Shown piece after piece: positions 1 to 5,843 of a stretch of DNA of 17,942 nucleotides (position 1 is its first letter; every line of letters starts with the position of its first letter). Both the position numbers and the translations under genes were made by a program. The notes under the pieces are model-generated. The model searched no databases. It saw only the letters and a list, made by a program, of their open reading frames with translations, and had not been told where the DNA came from. This DNA comes from DASZMX01 sp035551475 (lineage in GTDB: Bacteria; Verrucomicrobiota; Verrucomicrobiia; Limisphaerales; Palsa-1400), in the NCBI GenBank assembly GCA_035551475.1, contig DASZMX010000038.1, forward strand, positions 1 to 17,942, given 5' to 3'.

Positions 1-255
1 CGCGTAAAATTCCGCGGCGAAACCGCCAATCGAAGCCGCGTTCCCCACATCGGTCACGCCCAAACCGCCCGACGTCATCCCGCCCACATGATTGTTCACC
101 ATCACCAGCGCCACCGATTTCCCCAAGCGCGCCGCCGCCACCGCCGCGATGGCGCCGCCCGAGGTTCCGCCATAAACGCAAACGTCCGAACTAATGACAC
201 GGGCCGCCTGCGCGATGCCGCCCAGCAGAAAAAACAGCAGAACGAAAACTCTCAT
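1..255 (-). CDS. Exported FAD-dependent oxidoreductase, N-terminal fragment (cut by window edge)
   Basis: Only the first 85 codons are present; the frame is open to base 1. The ATG at 255-253 opens MRVFVLLFFLLGGIAQA, a classical Sec signal peptide with likely cleavage after AQA. Next comes a beta-alpha-beta dinucleotide fold: VCVYGGTSGGAIAAVAAARL (a GGTSGG version of the GxGxxG FAD loop), then a HVGGMTSGGLGVTD stretch typical of the FAD_oxidored group (PF12831) common in Verrucomicrobiota and Planctomycetes. The start is 6 bp past the stop of the upstream FAD gene, so the two are surely co-transcribed. Its neighbour is exported by Tat, while this one has a Sec-type leader without twin arginines; how it would receive FAD outside the cell is unclear. 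The substrate is unknown; a sugar or polyol is a guess from context. Confidence 0.85.
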   Translation of the reverse strand, partial: MRVFVLLFFLLGGIAQAARVISSDVCVYGGTSGGAIAAVAAARLGKSVALVMVNNHVGGMTSGGLGVTDVGNAASIGGFAAEFYA

Positions 256-261
256 ACGAAC

Positions 262-1935
262 TCAAGCGGAGGTAATTTCCGGCGGCCACTCCAATCGCAC
301 GCCATCGCCGCGCAGCATGTTTTGGAATTCCTCCAGCGTGGCGGCTTCGTGGCGCACTTGCCGCGGCGATTTCTTTTGCTTCGCGCAAAATGCCGCCAGC
401 GCCCCAACCGCTTCGCCAATGTTCCACTCAACCGGATGCAGGCGATAACAGCCATTGGTCAGATGGGTGACGCCGATGTTTTTGCAGGCCGGCAAAAGAT
501 TTTCGACGCGCCGCGGAATCAGCGCGCCCAGCGGAATTTGAAACGGCAACGTGCCGCCATAAGTCCCGTGGTCGCCGGTAGTGGTGACATGCAGGTCCAT
601 CGCATAATGGCCGATGCCGACTGAATCGGAAAATGGCGCCGCCCGCACCTTTTCCTTCGCAAGGCCGGTTTCTTTCATGCGCTCCGCCAGCGTCACATGC
701 TGTTCCAGGACCGTGAAGTCCGCCTTGATGCGGCGCCCTTCGCGAATGTACGGATATTTCGCCAGCCCATCCGTTGTGCCCACCACGTCCGGCCGCAATC
801 GCAAGCCCGGCCACGCCGTGCTTTGCAGCCAATACAGCAGCGACAAGCTAAGTTGTTTGGCGCGGTCAATTTGTTTCCGGGCCTCCTCGTCGGACACGCC
901 GCAAATCAAGCCGAACGAATAATCGTTTTGCGGCCAATTCACGAGGCACAGGTCTCCGCGATAAAATCCGGGCGCAAACAAATCGCGGTCGGCCACGCGG
1001 CGATACGTCCAAAAGCCCTTTCTCTTGACAGGATCAAAGCCAATTTTCCTGGACTCCTTGGACTCGAAGGAAAGGAAATGATACGGCTTTTCCGAGCCGA
1101 TCTTGAACATGAAATCGCGCCAATACGCGTACTCGCGCGGCGGTTCGATGGTGTGATCTTCGCCGGGGAGATAATCCATGGCGAAACACATCGTGAAACC
1201 CTGCAAATTGTTCGGCTGCGCTTCCGGCTTCGCGTGCGGTTCGTGGGTTTCCGCCTGCGCTTCCGCGCCAAGGGAGAATTCGACCTTCGCTATCGGCAGC
1301 ACGTCGCCCTGCTCCGTCGCGTCCGCAAAAAAGGGCGCGCGCAGGACTAATTCATGCCCGGCCTCCAGATCCAACACCGTGACCGCCTCCACGCGATCGC
1401 CCGAGACATCGGCGCGCGCCGGTTTATGGCGCAAAAGAATTTGCACCTGGCCGTTGCCCAGATACGGCGCGAGCATTTCATACAACACGGCCAGCGCCAC
1501 GCGCGGCTCACAGCCGATGCGCGAAACCCAGCACGCGCCCGGATTGAAATATTTATCCGCGCGCGCCTTCTCTGTGAGCGGATAATTGCGGACGTAGAAT
1601 TGGCGGATCTTCTCGCGAAATTTTTGGTAGCTGGCCGTGCCGCCCACCGTTTCAATCCATTTATTTTCGTCCGGCGGCACCGCTTGCTGCGTGATCTGGC
1701 CGCCAATCCAATCCGTCTCCTCGGTCACGATAACATTCAACCCATGCCGCGCCGCCGCCAGGGCCGCCGCGCAACCGCCCAGGCCGCCGCCCAAAATGAC
1801 AAGATCCGCGGCCATTTCGTGGGCGCGCGACGGCGGAGCTGCCGGCGCCGGCGTGTCTTGCGCGGTGGCCAGCAGCGGCGCGCCCAACGCGAGCCCCACC
1901 GATTTTAAAAAACTGCGACGGTCAAAATCACTCAT
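262..1935 (-). CDS. Tat-exported FAD-dependent oxidoreductase
   Basis: 557 aa. I chose the ATG at 1935, which forms an ATGA overlap with the stop of the preceding acyltransferase gene and opens directly into a Tat signal, MSDFDRRSFLKSVGLALGAP (twin Arg at 6-7). A longer in-frame start at 2025 would add 30 residues encoded inside the neighbour and hide the signal. The FAD Rossmann loop is GGGLGG at about 49-54, followed by an acidic strand end (VTEETDWIGG). The C-terminal part (about 480-525) has the GVTHL...RLHPVEWNIGEAVGALAA pattern of PF12831 proteins. Such proteins fold in the cytoplasm with FAD and are then exported by Tat. It is third in a four-gene operon and is followed at once by a second FAD oxidoreductase, so the two may act in sequence or as a pair. 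The substrate cannot be read from the sequence. Confidence 0.88.
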   Translation of the reverse strand: MSDFDRRSFLKSVGLALGAPLLATAQDTPAPAAPPSRAHEMAADLVILGGGLGGCAAALAAARHGLNVIVTEETDWIGGQITQQAVPPDENKWIETVGGTASYQKFREKIRQFYVRNYPLTEKARADKYFNPGACWVSRIGCEPRVALAVLYEMLAPYLGNGQVQILLRHKPARADVSGDRVEAVTVLDLEAGHELVLRAPFFADATEQGDVLPIAKVEFSLGAEAQAETHEPHAKPEAQPNNLQGFTMCFAMDYLPGEDHTIEPPREYAYWRDFMFKIGSEKPYHFLSFESKESRKIGFDPVKRKGFWTYRRVADRDLFAPGFYRGDLCLVNWPQNDYSFGLICGVSDEEARKQIDRAKQLSLSLLYWLQSTAWPGLRLRPDVVGTTDGLAKYPYIREGRRIKADFTVLEQHVTLAERMKETGLAKEKVRAAPFSDSVGIGHYAMDLHVTTTGDHGTYGGTLPFQIPLGALIPRRVENLLPACKNIGVTHLTNGCYRLHPVEWNIGEAVGALAAFCAKQKKSPRQVRHEAATLEEFQNMLRGDGVRLEWPPEITSA

Positions 1936-3374
1936 GTGCGCCAGTAAATTTTGCGACGGGTTAGAAAGCTCACGGTCAAAGCCATGAGCAGCGTGATGAT
2001 TGCCCCTTTGACAAACCCCAGCCACGGCGTCACCGCCATGCGATCGAGCAAGACGCCGAGGCCGCTCAAGGCCACGACCGGCAAAATGAAATTATTGATG
2101 CCGGCGTAGGCGATCATAGGATTTTGCCCATTGTCAATTAAAAGCGCCACCCAGCGTTTCTTTCGCCACACATCAATCACAATGGAGAAAACGATGAACC
2201 CGCACAGCGCCGCGCCGGAGCACACGAAATAGTAACTGACCGTCGGATGATCTTTCTTGATGCCCCCTTCGTACGGCTCAAAAAAAAGTCCGAGCACAAG
2301 CCAGTACGAGGCCCAGTGAAAGAGCTGCTGGAAAAGGCGCTCGGTTTCGTTCTGTGGTTGCGAAAGCAATTTCCACACGATCGCGCAAAGCGCAAACACC
2401 GCCAGCGTCGCCTCCAACACCCAGCGCGCTTCGAGCCCCGCCAGCAGCACGAACACGATCAAGAGCAGCAACCCGGCGACGACCGCCAGACGAGGCTTCG
2501 GCTCCGCCGCCGGCGTGGCGCGCGTCCAGGCCAGAATCAGATCGCCGGCGATGGTTCCAGGAATGACGACGCAGAGATATTGCAGATAATAGAGCTTATA
2601 AATCCACGGCGCCGGCGAAAACATCCAAAGATCGTGCACCCAGCCGGGCGTCGGCTCGGGCATGTTGGAAAGGCGGATGGCCAGCAGAATTCCCATCAGG
2701 CCCAAACGCGGCAGCCACTGCCGGCGCGTCACCATCCAAACCACGGAACCGAAGACGGCCATGTTCGTCAACACTACGATAATGATGTCGCTGCGTTTGA
2801 GGCTGAAGCCGCTGCCGTCGGGATATTTGGCCAGCAGGCAAAACAAAATGGCTCCCGCCCAACCCGCTGCCCGCACCGAAAATTGCGTCGAGCGCGACCA
2901 GGTCTCCGGCAAACGCGTCAGGATGGGAAATAAAATCGCGAAGCCGACCAATCCCAGGAGCCAGATGCCCGGAGTGGGATCGTGGCTTAATGTCGAAGGC
3001 CGGATCGCTTGCACAAAGAGCGCAAAAAATCCCAGCAGAAAACCGCGCCCCAGCACAAACCCCAATAACTTCCACGGCGACGCCCCGGCTTCCATCCGTC
3101 GGGAAAGCGCCAGCGGAAAAGCGGCGCCCATCGAAAATAAAAAGCACGGAAAAACCAAATCAACCCAGGTGATGCCCGGCAAAGTCCCGATCCATTCGTG
3201 CGTCGGCGGCGGCTCCTGCGCATGGTACATCCAGGCCGGCAGCGCGAGATGGCCGAACGGCAATTGCCCGGACAGCAGCATGGCCAAAATGGCCACGCCG
3301 CGCAGGGCGTCGAGCGCGTAGGCGCGTTGGCTGGGTGGATTCAAACGCGAGGCGCGAGATAAGGCAGATGCCAC
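1932..3374 (-). CDS. DUF5009 / heparan-alpha-glucosaminide acetyltransferase-like membrane protein
   Basis: 480 aa from a GTG at 3374, very hydrophobic, with about 12 predicted membrane segments. The N-terminus reads RAYALDALRGVAILAMLLSG and about residue 65 onward ITWVDLVFPCFLFSMGAAFP, the two hallmark stretches of the DUF5009/COG4299 family related to human HGSNAT and bacterial NagX. HGSNAT moves an acetyl group across a membrane onto terminal glucosamine through a conserved His before the DLVFP segment; His51 and His59 are the candidates here. Start choice is uncertain: the GTG overlaps the upstream gene by 34 bp, whereas a TTG at 3344 would give a tight TTGA overlap with that gene's stop and an N-terminus (NPPSQRAYALDALRG) closer to the family. 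It is followed by an ATGA overlap. Acetylation of an amino sugar is inferred from family only; the bacterial members are poorly characterised. Confidence 0.85.
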   Translation of the reverse strand: MASALSRASRLNPPSQRAYALDALRGVAILAMLLSGQLPFGHLALPAWMYHAQEPPPTHEWIGTLPGITWVDLVFPCFLFSMGAAFPLALSRRMEAGASPWKLLGFVLGRGFLLGFFALFVQAIRPSTLSHDPTPGIWLLGLVGFAILFPILTRLPETWSRSTQFSVRAAGWAGAILFCLLAKYPDGSGFSLKRSDIIIVVLTNMAVFGSVVWMVTRRQWLPRLGLMGILLAIRLSNMPEPTPGWVHDLWMFSPAPWIYKLYYLQYLCVVIPGTIAGDLILAWTRATPAAEPKPRLAVVAGLLLLIVFVLLAGLEARWVLEATLAVFALCAIVWKLLSQPQNETERLFQQLFHWASYWLVLGLFFEPYEGGIKKDHPTVSYYFVCSGAALCGFIVFSIVIDVWRKKRWVALLIDNGQNPMIAYAGINNFILPVVALSGLGVLLDRMAVTPWLGFVKGAIITLLMALTVSFLTRRKIYWRT

Positions 3375-4663
3375 GGTTCGCGATAAGTTGCTCCGACCAG
3401 CTTGTCCGCGGCGGGATTATCGACGATTTTTTCCGCGGCGCTGTCCCATTGAATTTTGGCGCCCGTGCGATAGGCAATGTTGCCCAGATGCGCGAGGGCG
3501 GAAAGCCGATGGCCCAATTCCAGGTTCAGCACGGGCTGCTGGCGGGAGCGGCAGCAGTCAAGAAAATTGCGGACATGCCGCGCGCGCGGGTCGCCGCTGC
3601 CGGGCTTGGTTTGCGAATCGAGGTTGGCGCGCTTGCGCTCGGTCGTCAGGGCCCAGCCTTCGTCGTTTAGGATGATGTTGCCTTCCGTGCCGTGCCATTC
3701 CACGCCCCAGGAACGGCCGTTGAGGCCGTTGTTGAGCCCGGCGCGATGCTCCCAGATGAGCTGGCAGGACGGGAATTCAAAAACCGTGACTTGCGAATCG
3801 GGCGTCTGCGAATCATCGTCAAATATAAACTTGCCGCCGCAGGAGGTGACCGATTTCGGATTCTCCGCGGGCAGGCCCATGGACGCGATGTTGAGCAGGT
3901 GCACGCCCCAATCGGTCATCAGGCCGCCGGCGTAATCCCAGAACCAGCGGAAATTAAAATGAAAACGATTGGCGTTGAACGGATGCAGCGGCGAAGGCCC
4001 GAGCCACATATCGTAATCAACGCCCGCCGGCGGCGCGGAGTCGGCGACGTGGCCGATGCTCGGGAGCCAATCCAGGAACGCCCAGGCTCGCGCGAGACTG
4101 ACCTTGCCGAGCTTGCCCGAGCGAATGATTTCCGTGGCCTCGATGATGTGCGGCGCGCTGCGCCATTGGGATCCCATCTGGACAATGCGGTTATGACGCT
4201 GTGACGCCTCCAGCATCGCCCGGCCCTCGGCGATGGTTTTGGCCAGCGGCTTCTCGACATACACATCTTTGCCCGCTTGCGCGGCCATGACCATCGGCAG
4301 CGCGTGCCAATGATCTGGCGTGGCGATCAGCACAAAATCCACGTCCTTGCGCTCCAGCACGCGCCTAAAATCTTTTTCGGTGTCGGGCTTTTTATGGCGT
4401 TGCTCCTCGCAAATGGCGGAAACCTTGCCGAGTTGCGCGTCATCCACGTCACAAATGACGGCGCAATCCACCTCCGGATTGAGGAAAAAACATTTCAAAT
4501 CGCCCTGCCCCATGCCGCCGCAGCCAATGAGGCCGAGACGAATTTTGTCGTTGGCGCCCGGCTCGCCCGCGCGGGCGGAGCGGACAAATGGAAAGGCGCC
4601 CACTGCGAGCGCGCCCATCGCGGAAGCGCCGAGAAAATTGCGGCGTGTCATTTCTTTCTTCAT
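3341..4663 (-). CDS. Tat-exported Gfo/Idh/MocA family oxidoreductase
   Basis: 440 aa from the ATG at 4663 (MKKEMTRRNFLGASAMG, twin Arg at 7-8). An ATG at 4690 is possible but would overlap the divergent glycosidase start; the ATG at 4651 is a third option. The NAD(P)-binding loop is GCGGMG at 47-52, the conserved EKP is at 137-139, and the catalytic-region D-x3-H pair is D251/H255 in MTDWGVHLLN. The tail YREPWHLPYLAPRV is usual for the large Tat-dependent Gfo/Idh groups of Planctomycetes and Verrucomicrobiota. Family members are NAD(P)-dependent sugar dehydrogenases or sugar-modifying enzymes; exported ones carry tightly bound cofactor into the periplasm, as in glucose-fructose oxidoreductase. 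It is first in the operon that continues with the membrane acyltransferase and two FAD oxidoreductases. The substrate is unknown. Confidence 0.9.
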   Translation of the reverse strand: MKKEMTRRNFLGASAMGALAVGAFPFVRSARAGEPGANDKIRLGLIGCGGMGQGDLKCFFLNPEVDCAVICDVDDAQLGKVSAICEEQRHKKPDTEKDFRRVLERKDVDFVLIATPDHWHALPMVMAAQAGKDVYVEKPLAKTIAEGRAMLEASQRHNRIVQMGSQWRSAPHIIEATEIIRSGKLGKVSLARAWAFLDWLPSIGHVADSAPPAGVDYDMWLGPSPLHPFNANRFHFNFRWFWDYAGGLMTDWGVHLLNIASMGLPAENPKSVTSCGGKFIFDDDSQTPDSQVTVFEFPSCQLIWEHRAGLNNGLNGRSWGVEWHGTEGNIILNDEGWALTTERKRANLDSQTKPGSGDPRARHVRNFLDCCRSRQQPVLNLELGHRLSALAHLGNIAYRTGAKIQWDSAAEKIVDNPAADKLVGATYREPWHLPYLAPRV

Positions 4664-4666
4664 AAT
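4638..4666 (+). promoter_or_regulatory. Candidate sigma70-type promoter for the GH20-like gene
   Basis: TTGCGG at 4638-4643 and CATAAT at 4661-4666 are separated by exactly 17 bp and lie just upstream of the glycosidase start. The -35 is weak (first three bases match), the -10 matches five of six. It sits inside the 5' end of the divergent Gfo/Idh gene because the gap between the two start codons is only 17 bp. Assignment is by pattern only. Confidence 0.3.
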
Positions 4667-4680
4667 CTTATGCTGAAAAA

Positions 4681-5691
4681 GTGAGGACATTGAAATTCAT
4701 CCCGTGGCTGCTGTTCGGCGCGGCCGCTTGCGCGCAGGCCGGCGCGCCCTGGCGCGGCGTCCACCTTTGGCTGGACAACGAGGACTCTGCGCAAAAGCTC
4801 GCCGCCACGCTGCCCGCGCTGGCGCAGGCCGGGGCGAACGCCGTCGTGATTGAGGTCAATTATAGTTTTGAATTCACCAATCATCCCGAGCTGCGCACGC
4901 GGCGCTTTGTCACCCAGGCCGCCGCGCACGAGCTGGCGGCCGCGGCGCGCCGCTGCGGAATTCATTTGATTCCTGAATTCAATTGCCTCGGGCACCAATC
5001 TTTCGGGCATGGCGTCGAGCCGCTGCTGGCCGTGCACCCGGATTTCAATGAGACGCCGAGCCAAACGCCCACCAACCACGGCCTGTATTGCCTGAGCTGG
5101 TGTCCGCGCGCCCCGGGTTTGAACGACATGGTCTTTTCTCTCATCGACGAAATGGGCGCCGCGTTCGAGGCGGACACATTTCACGTCGGGATGGACGAAG
5201 TTTATTTGCTGGGCGCAGACGAATGCCCGCGCTGCCGCGGCGCCAATCCCGCGCGGCTGTTTGCCGATCAGGTTCAAGCCTTGCACGATCATATCGTGGG
5301 ACAGCGGCATTGGCGCATGTTGATGTGGGCGGATCGAATCGTGGGGCCAAAATATCAGGGTCTCTGCCAGTATGACACGCCGCAAAACGATTTGAGCGCC
5401 ACCATCGACTTGGTTCCGAAGGACATCGTGATGTGCGATTGGCATTACGAATGGAAAACCAATTATCCGTCCCTCTTCTATTTGACGGCGCACGGCTTTC
5501 CAGTGTGGCCCGCCGGCTTTGAACCGCTGGCGGCGGCGCGGGCGTTGAGTGATGCCGCCCGCCGCGCCCGCGCCACGAATGAGTTGGTGATCGGCTACCT
5601 GGCGACCACGTGGAATAAAACGCGCATCGAACATTCGCCGGAATGGCCGCCCATCAAGGAAATCCTCGGGGACTGGAAAAATCAGAAGTGA
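4681..5691 (+). CDS. Secreted GH20-like glycosidase (beta-N-acetylhexosaminidase type)
   Basis: 336 aa from a GTG at 4681; a TTG at 4690 would give a neater signal peptide (KFIPWLLFGAAACAQA) and is equally likely. The mature part starts with GVHLWLDNEDS and forms a TIM-barrel pattern: LIPEFNCLGHQ at about 96-106 resembles the IPEF-PGH strand of family 20, and FHVGMDEV at 167-174 carries the adjacent Asp172-Glu173 pair that in GH20 orients the N-acetyl group and donates the proton. RMLMWADRI corresponds to the later barrel strand. The protein is only a catalytic barrel: the alpha/beta domain that precedes it in most GH20 enzymes is absent. It is divergent to the exported oxidoreductase operon. 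Release of terminal N-acetylhexosamine outside the cytoplasm is inferred from family. Confidence 0.78.
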   Translation: MRTLKFIPWLLFGAAACAQAGAPWRGVHLWLDNEDSAQKLAATLPALAQAGANAVVIEVNYSFEFTNHPELRTRRFVTQAAAHELAAAARRCGIHLIPEFNCLGHQSFGHGVEPLLAVHPDFNETPSQTPTNHGLYCLSWCPRAPGLNDMVFSLIDEMGAAFEADTFHVGMDEVYLLGADECPRCRGANPARLFADQVQALHDHIVGQRHWRMLMWADRIVGPKYQGLCQYDTPQNDLSATIDLVPKDIVMCDWHYEWKTNYPSLFYLTAHGFPVWPAGFEPLAAARALSDAARRARATNELVIGYLATTWNKTRIEHSPEWPPIKEILGDWKNQK

Positions 5692-5712
5692 CGGAAGCGG
5701 GGAAGTTGGGCG

Positions 5713-5790
5713 GTCGGCGCGCGAACATTCTGGTCCGCAGAGCCGGCGCCCCGCGCGAATGTCTGCGGACAAGGATGTCCGCGCGCCGTC
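5713..5790. repeat. Long imperfect inverted repeat, REP-like palindromic element
   Basis: The arms 5718-5741 and 5762-5785 match as reverse complements at 21 of 24 positions, extendable to 25 of 29 (5713-5741 against 5762-5790), around a 20-bp GC-rich centre. The right arm contains its own perfect hairpin: GCGGAC (5765-5770), AAGGAT, GTCCGC (5777-5782). The element lies between the convergent ends of the glycosidase and propeller genes, where it could fold in either transcript and act as a terminator. Its form is that of dispersed intergenic palindromes, but no second copy lies in this window. Confidence 0.6.
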
Positions 5791-5843
5791 CAATCCTCCG
5801 CCGTTGATCGCGGCAACAGCGGAGGAAGGACAGCCCAAATAAC

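Noticed and set aside
3341..4663. GH109 (alpha-N-acetylgalactosaminidase) assignment for the Tat Gfo/Idh protein
   Set aside because: GH109 is a Tat-exported branch of this fold, but the catalytic-region segment here reads MTDWGVHLLN as in ordinary Gfo/Idh dehydrogenases, not the GH109-type His/Tyr segment I would expect.
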